Positions 12,256 to 22,131 are shown, counted from the first letter of the stretch. The stretch is DNA of 22,737 bases from a virus (IMGVR_UViG_3300025674_000432:1-22737), one strand, 5' to 3'. Numbers and translations are program-made. Notes: generated by a model from the letters alone, not told the origin.

Positions 12256-15200
12256 CGTCTTGTTCCTTTTTAGGGTTGTAATATGCTGCTTCTACTGCTT
12301 CTTGCGGCACGTAGTCTGGTGCCCGTTCAGTCTTCTTCAAAAGTTCCCTGACAGTAACGGATGTCACTATCGTAGAGAATGTGCGGACATCTGCTTCCGT
12401 CAAGAGTTCTGGGTCTTTCATAAGAAGCTGCATTATTCTTGCCCCCTCCTTACTGCCCGCTGCTATCTCAAATGCAGATACCTTCTGCTCTTCCAGAATA
12501 CGGAAAGCAAACTCCGCCCCAACGTAGGTGGGACTGACCATGCCACGTGCCACGTTAAATGCACGACTGATCATCTCATTGGGAGATATTCCCCGTATGC
12601 CCTTCTGTGTAAATCCTGCCAGAGATGTGCCTGATGAAATCACCATCATATCGGCCATATCCTGCATATATTGAATATGATCGTCACTCAATACATTTCT
12701 TAGGATTTTTAAAGTGGATGGGTCTTTCAAGTCGCTTGCCATCTGTGCAGCATTAGTTGCAGTTTCTATCTGCTTAACGCTTCCGTCAAAGGATTTAAAT
12801 GTTGCCTCAGAACTAGGAGACACTTTTGCTCGTGCAAGTAAGCCGTTAGTCACCATGTAGGCAAAACTCTGGTTAAACACTTCTTCTGCTTCTTCTGGAC
12901 TTACGTTCCTTTCAGCCGCAGAGTACCCCTCCATGAACTTTTGCTTCAGAGTATCGAACTGTCCCTCATTGTAGTTCAACACATACTTTTCATAGAATTG
13001 AGCAGGATCGGGAAGCCTAGATGCCTCTTCAAGTTTCTGTGCACCCCTTTTATCTCTGGCAATTTCAAGTTTGCCAGCCTCTGCTACGTCCGAAGTTTCG
13101 TCGTTTACAAACTGTACAAACTTTTCGTACTTTTTACGAACGTCGGCATCCAGTTCGACCAGCCTCACAATATCGTTTTCTTCGGATATTAGCCGTTCCA
13201 TGTTGAACCACTGTCTAGGTTCAAGTTCGCCGCTGGCTGTTTTTACGTATACTGTGAGTTCGCCCTCAAGCTGTCTCATGTTTTCTATACGAGAGAAGTC
13301 GTACGCTCCCCCTACGGGACCGGACCCTGCACTGCTCGTGGCACCCAAACTTCCCAGCTTCAGTTTGTCTAGGGTGTTGGTTCGAACCTGATCTCCCCAC
13401 GCATTGTATATAGCGTTTTGAAGCATGCCGCCAATGTTGTTAAAGTTCTCTTCACTGTTTCCGTCGATAGTCATATCGTAGACAAAGAAGTTTCTTCCGC
13501 CCACCTCTGTCACACTGTCTGCCCAAAACTTTCCAAACTCGTTCATCTGGGCACCAAATGCAAGAATGTCAGAGTTATTGCCCGTAGATATAGCCATGCC
13601 TGCAGCCTGTGCCATAGGATCGTGCCAAGTATCTGGGTATTCGTCTGAAGCAAATCGACGCTGATAACCTTGTGGTGTCGGCTCTTCAACTTCGGTCCTT
13701 TGCATAGCCGAAGAAATTTTGTTACCAAGCGTACCGGGACTCTGTATGGGATCGAATACTACACGCTTATATTCTTTTCTTGCCGCCCTCATAGGTTCCT
13801 GTATTTCAGGAAACTGTGCAAAAGAAGCTTCTACAGCATCCGCAGCATCAGAGTAGGGCGTACCCTTACTGGCGTCGTCTCCAGCAAATGATCGTGCCTT
13901 TGCGTTGAAGTGTCGTTTTATTTCTTCCGCTTCGAAGGGAGTGGCAGGAAAAGCCATAAACCTCTCACCATCCTCAGACTGTCTCGCGGATAGTGTAGCA
14001 GCTATCTCTGCGAACGATGCGTCTTCAGAAATAAAATTTTCGTTGGGCACTTCTTTACCATCAGGAAGGCGAGGATCATCATACACTACTTTTGTAGGAG
14101 TCCTAGATATCAGGAGGAGTTGTTCGAAGTCGGCCTGATCATTGTCCGTAAGATTGCGGAGAGATCGTTCTGCTGCATCGTTGAGTGCTGCAAATGCAAA
14201 CTTGCCCGTACGACTACGCAAAAACTCAGACTGGGGGCTGAAGAACGCACTGATTGCACCCTCCCCAGAAATTTCCAACTTGTTGAGCAGGTCATCGAAC
14301 AGGGGCTGCATGTCTATAGACCTGTTACCCATCGCATCGTTTGCGTTTTTATACGCAGCCTGTCCCAGCGCACGTACCTTCTGATCCCGCACACTAGCCA
14401 TCAACTCTGCCATTCTGCCGGAAGCTAGTTTATGGTCTGCAGTTCCGCGCAACGCATTAACACCCTCCATGCGTTTTGCAAGGGCAGTGTCGAGTTCAAC
14501 CATAGAATTTACAAGGATGGTTCTCTGTTGTTCTATATCATTCATGGCTCCCGGCGTGAGGCTTACCTCCACGTCAACCAGCTTTTGAAGCAAGTCTCCG
14601 CTTATTTCAGAGGATGGGTCTTCAATCACGGATGTTTTGTACTCACGAAGGTACTTTAAGTATTCTGTCTTTCTTAGGTTCATAAGCTTCAGTTGACCAT
14701 CTGCTGCCGCTTCGAAGCCATTGACCATCATCTCTATGTAGTCCCTGTCGGCTACATCGATCATATCGCCGGACTCCTTCATCATACGACGAAGATTGTC
14801 CATGCCCAGAGAGGCCATGCGAAGACTGTCCTCTGCCTCTAGCTGTGCATTAACTGCTCCCTGCAGACCATCAAGATTAGTCTTTAGTTTCTTGATGTTT
14901 GTTTTTTCTAGGACTTGTAGGGGAGCCAAGCCACTTGCATGTCCAAAGGAAAGAGTGAAGGCATTCAAAGCCTCAATTCTGGGTTCTCCTTCAGGGAAAG
15001 AATTGACGATACGGTTACGAATTTCGCCGTACTTTTGTAGGGATGTAAATACTTTTTCTCTAGCGGCGGGTGTAAGGTTTGCCATCAACTTGTTAGCCTG
15101 TTGAAAAGAAACAACCTCTTCAGGAGTTAGTTGCCTGCCAAGAGCATCACTTACGTCATCAAATGTCCTGTCTACAAAAAAGGAACGAGGGGCGAGATGT

Positions 15201-16879
15201 ATGTCCTCTATAAATCTCCCGATGTTAGATACGGGCTGATCAAGAGTTGAAACCCTTCCAAGAAACTTAGCCGATCCCTTTACACCACTAAGAGCCGGAC
15301 GACCACCAAACGCTGTAACCAAAGCCCCGATCATCCCCCCTGTATCGCCCTCCATTTCCTGAAAGAAGCTAGGTAGGATGTTGTAACCTGCTGTTTGACC
15401 TGCAGTGACCAAGACCTCATCGGATATGAGTTCTGCCATAAACGGGTTGCCTGTGTACATAGTGCCCCGCCTAAGATCGTCCATCCTAGTCTGTAAGTTT
15501 TGTCTGCGGGTTATGGCATCCTTGAGGGTCATTTCCAGACCCTTTTGAGTGCCATCAGCCACAATTACAATGCTATCATCGCCGCCCCTTATAGCCTGCT
15601 GTGTGTGTATTACATCATCATATTTTGCTATTTCAGAGTCTAGCTTGTTTAATTGACGTGCATGTTCAGCATTTTCAGTGGCATCTCCAATCGGTCCCCG
15701 GTAGCCAACTGTCCGTGAGAAGTACGATCCTATGTTCGCTTTAAATTTGCGAACTGCTAGTGCGTAACGGTTCTTAGAGTCTTTAATCCGTAAAGCGCGT
15801 ATGGCATCTGTTGGATTCATCTTTTTTATGTCGGGATTTTTTTCTATGGAATTTTCAATTCTTTTAATTTGTGCTGCACCCCTAGCCAGATGAAACTTGC
15901 CGAATGCTGTGGACACTCCAAGATTGGGCAGGAACAAGGCTGCGAACTGTTCTTGTGCAGGAAGTTCTGAAAACCCGAAAGTGAGGAGTGCATCTGCCGC
16001 CTCATCAGACACAAGAGGCAGCTTCAGACGCTCCCCTGTCTCTTCATTTATCAGGGGTTCGTATCTTTGTAGGTACGCTTCTCTGCCGTACTGTGCAATG
16101 TATCGCTCTTTGAGTTCTTCGTTTAGTCCCGCTGCGTAAGTAGGCTCGAAGTTAAGTCGGTTAGAAATAAACCGGCGGTGATCAGCTAGGTCTGCAACGG
16201 CGTCTGATGAGTAGTTCTGCCATGCTTCCGCAAAAGTCCTGTCTGTTGCTATTGAATCTGCCGCTGCACGAAGGGCGTACTCACTGTACACGTACGCAGT
16301 CTTAGGTAGCTTGAATGCTCCCTTTGCCAAGTTTTCTGCGTCCCTAGCTACCTGCGGAAAGAATCCAGTCCTGTAGTAGTCTGCCAGAAGTTCTTGGACA
16401 TCAGGAGTAACAAGACCTCCCAAGCGTTCCTGTAGGTTTATTTGAGATGCAGCTATGTCTTCGGCTTGCTCCTTTTCTGAAGGGCCGAAGCCGCCTATTA
16501 CGGGCACCTTCACAGCAGGGTCTGTGGAGAGGGTCGGCGGAATGTCCGCTACGAGTTTGCCCGCATCATCACGCTTCGTAAACATGAATTGAGGTTCAGA
16601 GGCTTTCTTGTCAACGCCCCTGTTGTACTCAATAACTTGGCGGTTTATAGCAGAGATAGCCTCGACATCGTTCTGTGCTGCCTTTGCTACAAGAGACGGA
16701 CGAATCGGCGTGTCGCCAAGAGAAGTGATTTCTCCTGACAGAACCTTGTTCACATCAACGCGAGATGGCGGGGTGATGGAAGCCTTTGCTGCCTCTTCGA
16801 CAGCAGGGAATACTCCCGGACTCATAATTCCAGCCGTCGCACCTACATCCGCTAGGTCTGCTCTTGTTTGTTCTGCCAT
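12239..16879 (-). CDS. Giant virion protein, 1546 aa (candidate internal/ejection protein)
   Basis: This is one of the two largest genes in the window. It is almost wholly soluble and alpha-helical, with Ala/Glu/Arg-rich stretches (for example around 380-480 and 680-860) and no signal peptide, clear membrane segment or recognisable lysozyme or transglycosylase motif. In T7-like phages two adjacent giant proteins, gp15 (747 aa) and gp16 (1318 aa), leave the capsid to form the DNA-ejection tunnel. Size and order here (898 aa then 1546 aa) fit that pair, but no sequence homology can be claimed by eye. The start codon follows the upstream stop by 9 nt with AGGA overlapping that stop. A tape-measure-like or scaffolding role is the main alternative. 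Confidence 0.8.
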   Translation of the reverse strand: MAEQTRADLADVGATAGIMSPGVFPAVEEAAKASITPPSRVDVNKVLSGEITSLGDTPIRPSLVAKAAQNDVEAISAINRQVIEYNRGVDKKASEPQFMFTKRDDAGKLVADIPPTLSTDPAVKVPVIGGFGPSEKEQAEDIAASQINLQERLGGLVTPDVQELLADYYRTGFFPQVARDAENLAKGAFKLPKTAYVYSEYALRAAADSIATDRTFAEAWQNYSSDAVADLADHRRFISNRLNFEPTYAAGLNEELKERYIAQYGREAYLQRYEPLINEETGERLKLPLVSDEAADALLTFGFSELPAQEQFAALFLPNLGVSTAFGKFHLARGAAQIKRIENSIEKNPDIKKMNPTDAIRALRIKDSKNRYALAVRKFKANIGSYFSRTVGYRGPIGDATENAEHARQLNKLDSEIAKYDDVIHTQQAIRGGDDSIVIVADGTQKGLEMTLKDAITRRQNLQTRMDDLRRGTMYTGNPFMAELISDEVLVTAGQTAGYNILPSFFQEMEGDTGGMIGALVTAFGGRPALSGVKGSAKFLGRVSTLDQPVSNIGRFIEDIHLAPRSFFVDRTFDDVSDALGRQLTPEEVVSFQQANKLMANLTPAAREKVFTSLQKYGEIRNRIVNSFPEGEPRIEALNAFTLSFGHASGLAPLQVLEKTNIKKLKTNLDGLQGAVNAQLEAEDSLRMASLGMDNLRRMMKESGDMIDVADRDYIEMMVNGFEAAADGQLKLMNLRKTEYLKYLREYKTSVIEDPSSEISGDLLQKLVDVEVSLTPGAMNDIEQQRTILVNSMVELDTALAKRMEGVNALRGTADHKLASGRMAELMASVRDQKVRALGQAAYKNANDAMGNRSIDMQPLFDDLLNKLEISGEGAISAFFSPQSEFLRSRTGKFAFAALNDAAERSLRNLTDNDQADFEQLLLISRTPTKVVYDDPRLPDGKEVPNENFISEDASFAEIAATLSARQSEDGERFMAFPATPFEAEEIKRHFNAKARSFAGDDASKGTPYSDAADAVEASFAQFPEIQEPMRAARKEYKRVVFDPIQSPGTLGNKISSAMQRTEVEEPTPQGYQRRFASDEYPDTWHDPMAQAAGMAISTGNNSDILAFGAQMNEFGKFWADSVTEVGGRNFFVYDMTIDGNSEENFNNIGGMLQNAIYNAWGDQVRTNTLDKLKLGSLGATSSAGSGPVGGAYDFSRIENMRQLEGELTVYVKTASGELEPRQWFNMERLISEENDIVRLVELDADVRKKYEKFVQFVNDETSDVAEAGKLEIARDKRGAQKLEEASRLPDPAQFYEKYVLNYNEGQFDTLKQKFMEGYSAAERNVSPEEAEEVFNQSFAYMVTNGLLARAKVSPSSEATFKSFDGSVKQIETATNAAQMASDLKDPSTLKILRNVLSDDHIQYMQDMADMMVISSGTSLAGFTQKGIRGISPNEMISRAFNVARGMVSPTYVGAEFAFRILEEQKVSAFEIAAGSKEGARIMQLLMKDPELLTEADVRTFSTIVTSVTVRELLKKTERAPDYVPQEAVEAAYYNPKKEQDDENVQ

Positions 16880-16888
16880 AGGTGTTTC

Positions 16889-19585
16889 CTACATTACCGC
16901 TGGTTTTACTTGTTGATTAGCATCTACGGGAATCAGTATTCCGCCCCTTACAACATACTTGCCCTGCATGGGGATTCCAGTTTCCTTGTCTATGATCGTA
17001 ATCCCTGTTTCGTTGTTTCCTGATCCCGGACGAATGTCATAGTCATCTAGGCTCAACCCCTGCTGGGCAGGTACTTCAGGTGCAGCAGCAGCGACAGGGG
17101 TTTCATCGCCCTGATCGCCCGGAACTTGGGAAACATCCACGTCAGCGCGAGGAGGTACGGGCTTGGATTTTCTAGGGGCTGTGGTCGCCGCATTTGGATC
17201 GAATCGTCTGCTTGTGCTTCTGACCTCATCAAGTCGTGCAATCTCTTCGGCACTACGTAGATCGGAAGCTGCAGGCGGAAGAGGTTCATTACCTCCCGGA
17301 CCAGTTGGGGCACGGTATGGAGTCGGTGGAGAGTCTATTCTTTCAGATAACATGTTCTGCCGCAGTGTTGATTCATAGTTTTGTGTTTCAGGAGCAGCCG
17401 TGCTACTTGCTGAAGCGGCTTGCCCTGCAACAACCGTGCCGGTGTAAGCGGTATATGTAGTTTCGCCATCTTCACCCGCAGTTGCCGTATACGCTATAGG
17501 CTTATTGTTTTCATTCATCTGCGCCTGATTGTTGTCGTTATAGGCGTAGAATATCTGCTTATTATCTTCTGTTACTAGACCAGCAGCAGATTCAAAGGCA
17601 TTGAAAGCGAGTGTCTGACTCTTAGATTTATCTACTGAGCCGACATCAGCACGTCTCTGAAGATGATCAACAGCTACGGCTGCATCTATGACAGCCTTGT
17701 TCTGTCTGGTGAGTTTTCCTGTTCCCTCGCCGTAGTTGACAAGTATGTTAAGCTTGCTGTAGCGGGATTCAAACTCACGCTTTACAATTTGTATTTTTGA
17801 TAGGACTTGATCTACAGTATCGAAGTCGCTGCCCAGACGATCAAGGGCCTGTTGGACATCTTGGTTAGACAGTCGTCCTGACGGGTCAGCAGCGCGGGCC
17901 ATCTTAAAGGCGAGTCCAAGACGTAGAGAAGCAAGTTCTGCGTATGTTATGCCATCGCTTCGTGGTTCGTTTTTATCACGCTCTCGCGCTTGATCCAGTA
18001 TATTCGTTGTCAGGCTAGATAGGTAGCCCTCCGTAAGGAATTTTTCATCACTGTCCGTGGGCTGATAACTGTCTGACCTTACAGTTATGCTTGTGGTATC
18101 AATTCCTGCTTCTTGGAAGAATTTTTCACGACCACTTGAGTTTGAAAGATCAGCCATAAAAGATTGTGCGAAAGCGACAGGAACCCGGAATACAGCCTGC
18201 TTAAACTGTTGGTACGCTCCTATCTGATTGCCTTGCGCCTTGAGTTCAGATGTTTTTGTAGACAGCAAGTCCAGATCATCCATAACCTGCTTGTTTGTGT
18301 CTCGTTCAGTCCGCATCTCCCCGAAAGATTTAGTATCATACACATTAATTCCATAATGCAATTTCATCACGTGGTTTTGCCGCGATACTTCTGCCGGAAT
18401 TACCGTATATATGCTGTCAGGGTTACCCGCCATGTCATCGTCAGAACGAGCAGTTATCATGTAGGGGTACAGAGCAAAAACCTTGCTTTCGAAAGTTGAC
18501 CCTGTGGACTCTGTTGCTGTGTTGAGTTTCGTGTACAAAGCTTTTGGCGAACTAGACCCGGTGGCCGGAAGAGAATACAAAAACGTGTTCTCTGCTGACG
18601 GAGACAGGTTTTCAATGGCTGGTATGTATGAGGGTCCACCCTCTCTCCCCAACATCACAGACGCTTGAAACGCTCCCACCAGAGTAGCATCGTCCATTCC
18701 GGGCATCTGTATGGGTTTCGTAAAGTCTACAAATACGTCATTTGAATCTGCGGACTCAAAAATATTCCCCAAGTTTGCGATAGAAAACGCTTGTCCTGCT
18801 GCAATGTCTGCGTTATCAGACAACATAAACGGGCCGTAGTCAACGCCCCCATCAGGATTCGATATAGCCCATACAGCCCCAATCTTGTTCGAATCTATAT
18901 TTTGGTTGTCAACCATCTCTTGAGCGGCAATGGCTGCATCAGACGGACCCTCTGGGGAGTCTGCGGGACGAAGCATTTTAAAGTCTTTGACCCAAGCGAA
19001 CTGATCCGCATTCCAATTCAAGGGTATAAATGGCTCTCCTTCAGCACGTTTACGGGCATCCCTGTTCTCCTCAATGAGTGCAAATTTTGCACCATTGACT
19101 GCGGCGTTCATTTGAGTCCATGCGTTAGGATCATTCTTGAGATACTCTCTGTAAGTATCGTTGCCCATAATTCTTTCGAATTCGCCAAACATAGCCTTTG
19201 CTGTACCACCAGTGTAGCTAGTCGGACGGGGTATATACACAGGAATTCTTGTGTTACCGGAGCCGTAGTAAAACTCTGCGCCATCTACATCATCTAGGGT
19301 GGAGGACAGAGTAGCCATGTCGAGGTCTAGGCCGTCAGAGGCTGTGCCAAATATGTCGATACCCTCACGATCACTGAGTTGTTTTCTGGCATCCTTAATC
19401 ATTGCTCGTGCAGCGTTGATACCCGCTGCTGACCTATCAGAGGCAGGCTTCATGGTGTACTCCATCACCAGAGCATCCATAGCATCCACCTTCTCCCTTT
19501 CAGAGAGACGCTTTTGCTGTTCTGTCATTATGTTTTGCGTAAAGCCCTTTACAAGGCCCATAGCAAATCCTGCACCTATACCCAT
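16889..19585 (-). CDS. Large virion protein, 898 aa (candidate internal/ejection protein)
   Basis: A short Gly/Met/Phe-rich N-terminus (MGIGAGFAMGLVKGFTQNIM) could insert in a membrane or pack against the inner core. It is followed by a helical segment and a long mixed middle. Residues about 690-860 are Pro/Ala/Thr/Asp-rich and probably disordered (SPPTPYRAPTGPGG, AAAAPEVPAQQG), ending in a small ordered tail (TIIDKETGIPMQGKYVVRGG). The flexible linker with a compact end is unusual and could tie the protein to a partner. It is adjacent to the 1546-aa gene, and the pairing resembles T7 gp15/gp16, as inference. AAGGGAAG lies before the start; the gap to the upstream gene is one base. Confidence 0.78.
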   Translation of the reverse strand: MGIGAGFAMGLVKGFTQNIMTEQQKRLSEREKVDAMDALVMEYTMKPASDRSAAGINAARAMIKDARKQLSDREGIDIFGTASDGLDLDMATLSSTLDDVDGAEFYYGSGNTRIPVYIPRPTSYTGGTAKAMFGEFERIMGNDTYREYLKNDPNAWTQMNAAVNGAKFALIEENRDARKRAEGEPFIPLNWNADQFAWVKDFKMLRPADSPEGPSDAAIAAQEMVDNQNIDSNKIGAVWAISNPDGGVDYGPFMLSDNADIAAGQAFSIANLGNIFESADSNDVFVDFTKPIQMPGMDDATLVGAFQASVMLGREGGPSYIPAIENLSPSAENTFLYSLPATGSSSPKALYTKLNTATESTGSTFESKVFALYPYMITARSDDDMAGNPDSIYTVIPAEVSRQNHVMKLHYGINVYDTKSFGEMRTERDTNKQVMDDLDLLSTKTSELKAQGNQIGAYQQFKQAVFRVPVAFAQSFMADLSNSSGREKFFQEAGIDTTSITVRSDSYQPTDSDEKFLTEGYLSSLTTNILDQARERDKNEPRSDGITYAELASLRLGLAFKMARAADPSGRLSNQDVQQALDRLGSDFDTVDQVLSKIQIVKREFESRYSKLNILVNYGEGTGKLTRQNKAVIDAAVAVDHLQRRADVGSVDKSKSQTLAFNAFESAAGLVTEDNKQIFYAYNDNNQAQMNENNKPIAYTATAGEDGETTYTAYTGTVVAGQAASASSTAAPETQNYESTLRQNMLSERIDSPPTPYRAPTGPGGNEPLPPAASDLRSAEEIARLDEVRSTSRRFDPNAATTAPRKSKPVPPRADVDVSQVPGDQGDETPVAAAAPEVPAQQGLSLDDYDIRPGSGNNETGITIIDKETGIPMQGKYVVRGGILIPVDANQQVKPAVM

Positions 19586-19586
19586 A

Positions 19587-20138
19587 CTATTCGCTTCCCT
19601 TGACGTTTAAGAAGTTTTCTTCTTTGCGTTCTTCTGGCATGTAGCCCTGCCGGATACCCTCATTGATCTGTTCCCTGACGAACGAGAATAGAGCAGGGTT
19701 GTTTTGCTTCATCATTGCAAAGAATGTACGATCATCCATTTCACCCTTGTTCAGTTCGTCAGCATTCTCGAAGAACCTGTAGGGTACGCCCTCTTCTTCA
19801 GCCATAGCAGCTATGTACATGGCAAGTGGCCCCTTGATCAGAAGTCCCACATCCGGGTTGAACTTGCCGTCCTGAAAACTTTGAAACAAGTAACCCTCGA
19901 CGAGAGACTCGACTGAAGCCCCTACCATCAGAAGCTTCATCATTTCCTTCTTGATTTTAGGAACATCTAGGGAACGAGCCGCTTCATTCATCGCCTGTTC
20001 AGGATCGACAATCTGTGGGGGCTTACCCCACGGCCACCTCTGATTGTCAGAAATCATTCCATAGCCCGGAGGTGCAGATGAAAATTCATCCTTTGCTTCT
20101 ATGCTGCCCACTGGGGCTGCATTCATGTCCATCTTCAT
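19587..20138 (-). CDS. Marine-phage virion-type protein, 183 aa
   Basis: The N-terminal segment (SAPPGYGMISDNQRWPWGKPP) resembles a motif I recall at the start of structural proteins of marine cyanophages and pelagiphages (PPG-x-DN-x-W-x-WG-x-PP). A helical body follows, with MVGASVESLVEGYLF and KFNPDVGLLIKGPLAMYIA, and a charged tail. No enzymatic motif is visible. It sits one base after the preceding stop (TGA-C-ATG) in the virion operon. Function is unknown; a role in the head core or the connector is plausible from context alone. Confidence 0.7.
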   Translation of the reverse strand: MKMDMNAAPVGSIEAKDEFSSAPPGYGMISDNQRWPWGKPPQIVDPEQAMNEAARSLDVPKIKKEMMKLLMVGASVESLVEGYLFQSFQDGKFNPDVGLLIKGPLAMYIAAMAEEEGVPYRFFENADELNKGEMDDRTFFAMMKQNNPALFSFVREQINEGIRQGYMPEERKEENFLNVKGSE

Positions 20139-20139
20139 G

Positions 20140-20556
20140 TCACTCTACCTTAGATGATTCTAGTGAAAGTGTGGGCGCAGATCGACCTATAGTCGGACTT
20201 ACTACTGCGTACTCTCTAAGTAGGTCTTTTACCTGTGAATTATTTGAGTATTGGAGCCTGTCCATTACTCGCTGCATCATCGGACTCTGGAATCCGTTGA
20301 ACGGCTGTGCAGCACTTAGCGTGGGTCCAGCGGCAGGATTGCCACGAGTAAGTTCCTGCACGGACCTAGCCCTAGCGTCTATTTGGCGGTATGAGAAGGG
20401 CTGCTCTGTTTCGTCTGCCCCAGTTAATTTTACAAACGCAGAGGCTGCATCCCCCAAGAAGCTGTCTTCTTTTTTGCCCTTGCCCTTTGACGGTGTTCCT
20501 CCCGTCGTTCCTGCAAGAAGAGGCAACCCGATAGCCAGTATAGTTCCCAAATCCAT
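20140..20556 (-). CDS. Hypothetical virion-operon protein, 138 aa
   Basis: This starts with a hydrophobic stretch (LGTILAIGLPLLAG) that could be a membrane or packing segment, then a Lys/Gly-rich linker (TPSKGKGKKED) and a helical, Arg-rich body (RQIDARARSVQEL, MMQRVMDRLQYSN). It has no recognised family. The start overlaps the preceding stop as TAATG and the end is followed after one base by the next start, so it is translated in tight coupling with its neighbours. An internal head protein or ejection component is plausible from position. Confidence 0.65.
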   Translation of the reverse strand: MDLGTILAIGLPLLAGTTGGTPSKGKGKKEDSFLGDAASAFVKLTGADETEQPFSYRQIDARARSVQELTRGNPAAGPTLSAAQPFNGFQSPMMQRVMDRLQYSNNSQVKDLLREYAVVSPTIGRSAPTLSLESSKVE

Positions 20557-21929
20557 TAGGTAGTACCTCCGTCGCTTCTATTCGCTGCCCAGAGAGCGAT
20601 CCAGTTGCCTACACCCATAGCTAGATTGTCCTTCTGCTCTTGACTGTACAATTCTTTGGTATTTGCAAACTCCATAGCCATGATGCCAACCTCATGCTGA
20701 CGCTGCAATTCAGACTCACTCTTTTGGAAGTTCCATGCTGCATTATCACGGTACATCTGCCACAGATTATTTAGGGCGTTCTGAGATACATTCAACTGAT
20801 TCTGGACGTTTATTCGGTTTGTTTCGTTCTGTATCGCTGTCGCAGCAGTGTTTGTTTGTCTGCGCCACTGAACATTCGACTGATCTATGGCAAACTGCAT
20901 GTTGGCGTTGAACTTTGCCCTAGCATCTCGTAGTGATGCGTTGTACTGCGTCATGGCGTTGGTTTCACCTGCGTTGAACTGCTCCATAGCAGCCACGCGG
21001 TTAGCGTTTGCAGCCTCTACTTGTGATCCCAGTTCGGCAAAAAACTCTTCGACCTGTATCTCGTTTTTTGCGTTGAACTGCTGTCGGGCGTTGTCCTCTG
21101 CAGCATCCTTGAACATAGCCTGTGTTAGGGCGTTGTATGACAGGGTGTTGCCCTGCTGCCGTGCGTCGAGGTTCTTTGTCTCAGTTGACAAAAGTATCTG
21201 CGCGTTGGTGACAGCCCCCTGAAGACGGGCCGACAGATTTGCCTTGTCCATACCCGCAAACACAGCGGCGTTAGCTAGGGCTGTCTGCTGTTGATTGTTC
21301 AGATTTTGTAACTGTATCGTGGCGTACTTGTTTGCATCCTGTGCAGCGATAACAACGCCCGACTCCATGACAGCCTGTGTCATAGCTGCTGCAGCCATAG
21401 ACGAGGCACCCAAGCCACGTGCCTGCATAACACCAGCAACCTTGCGTACGGCAGGTGCGGCCCATGCTGGCATAGGCTTGCCCTCTTCGATGCTGCCAAG
21501 CAACTCACTAAGCTGGTATTGGACAGTGGCGCGTTGGTCGAGTTCCTGTGTAGCAGCTACGGCCTGTGATCCAGCAGACACAGTGCCCTCAACCTGCGAG
21601 ATATCAACCTGCGGACGACGTGCGTCCTCAATCTGTGCCGCTGTCATGCCCGTGATATCGGGAGCGATTTTTGTCGTAGAGGCTACCTGCCCAAGAGAAG
21701 GACCAGATACTGTAGGTGTGGCTACAGTCAAGCCAGTTATATCCGCTGTTGATGCGGTTACTGTGTCAGGCTGGTCGATAAGAGTACCCGTGGTTTTTTG
21801 AAGTTCGTCATCGCTGACAGTGGGAACTACGGCTGTTACTTGGGGAGTCCCCCCAGCCTCTCCGGCTGCAAGCGTACCAACTTCATCCATCAAGTCCTTG
21901 TCGGTAGATATCTTATTTACGTCAGCCAT
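20556..21929 (-). CDS. Repeat-rich alpha-helical virion protein, 457 aa
   Basis: Residues 1 to about 130 are Thr/Val/Ala-rich and probably extended. A conserved-looking helical segment follows (VMQARGLGASSMAAAAMTQAVM), a pattern I recall in virion proteins of marine phages. Residues about 230-410 are rich in Gln, Asn and Ala and built on an 11-residue register (QFNAGETNAMT, QYNASLRDARA, KFNANMQFAID, QSNVQWRRQTN), which suits a right-handed coiled coil or long helical rod. There are no enzyme motifs. By size, composition and order before two giant proteins it could be the counterpart of T7 gp14 or a rod in the ejection channel; this is inference. Confidence 0.78.
   Translation of the reverse strand: MADVNKISTDKDLMDEVGTLAAGEAGGTPQVTAVVPTVSDDELQKTTGTLIDQPDTVTASTADITGLTVATPTVSGPSLGQVASTTKIAPDITGMTAAQIEDARRPQVDISQVEGTVSAGSQAVAATQELDQRATVQYQLSELLGSIEEGKPMPAWAAPAVRKVAGVMQARGLGASSMAAAAMTQAVMESGVVIAAQDANKYATIQLQNLNNQQQTALANAAVFAGMDKANLSARLQGAVTNAQILLSTETKNLDARQQGNTLSYNALTQAMFKDAAEDNARQQFNAKNEIQVEEFFAELGSQVEAANANRVAAMEQFNAGETNAMTQYNASLRDARAKFNANMQFAIDQSNVQWRRQTNTAATAIQNETNRINVQNQLNVSQNALNNLWQMYRDNAAWNFQKSESELQRQHEVGIMAMEFANTKELYSQEQKDNLAMGVGNWIALWAANRSDGGTT
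20872..21102 (-). repeat. 33-nt (11-residue) internal repeat array in the 457-aa virion gene
   Basis: The core gcgttgaact (or close variants) recurs on a strict 33-nt register at 20905, 20938, 20971, 21004 (gcgtttgca), 21037 (degenerate) and 21070, with a further degenerate copy near 20872. On the coding strand each copy gives a [QK][FY]NA unit, so the protein contains hendecad repeats that diverge toward both ends. Confidence 0.75.
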
Positions 21930-21930
21930 A

Positions 21931-22131
21931 CTAATTCATTCCCATAAATACTGTAACTACCATAGCAACCACCATCACCGTGCTACCCATTATCATTGCT
22001 TCCAGCCGCCACATGCGCTTGTCGAGTGCTTCCAGTTTCTCTTGCACAGAAGCGTACCGAATGGCGCACTCCTTCTCGTGTGCCTCAAGTTCCATCTGGG
22101 TTTTGAGTACGGGTTCCATTGCCAGCTTCAT
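21931..22131 (-). CDS. Coiled-coil plus C-terminal membrane anchor protein, 66 aa (holin/XhlA-like)
   Basis: This small protein has a charged helical N-terminal part (EAHEKECAIRYASVQEKLEALDKRMWRLEAM is coiled-coil-like in pattern) and one C-terminal transmembrane segment (MGSTVMVVAMVVTVFMGM). That layout matches XhlA-type holin-associated proteins and some phage holins, which act in the cytoplasmic membrane at lysis. The ATG overlaps the upstream stop as TGATG. No endolysin gene lies beside it in this window, so a structural or superinfection-related membrane protein is also possible. The topology is clear; the function is tentative. Confidence 0.65.
   Translation of the reverse strand: MKLAMEPVLKTQMELEAHEKECAIRYASVQEKLEALDKRMWRLEAMIMGSTVMVVAMVVTVFMGMN

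Noticed and set aside
12146-12634. Plus-strand frame of 162 codons with a very hydrophobic start
   Set aside because: The hydrophobic stretch is the reverse complement of the Met/Gly/Lys-rich repeats and of the 1546-aa gene; there is no good ribosome site and it opposes the operon direction.
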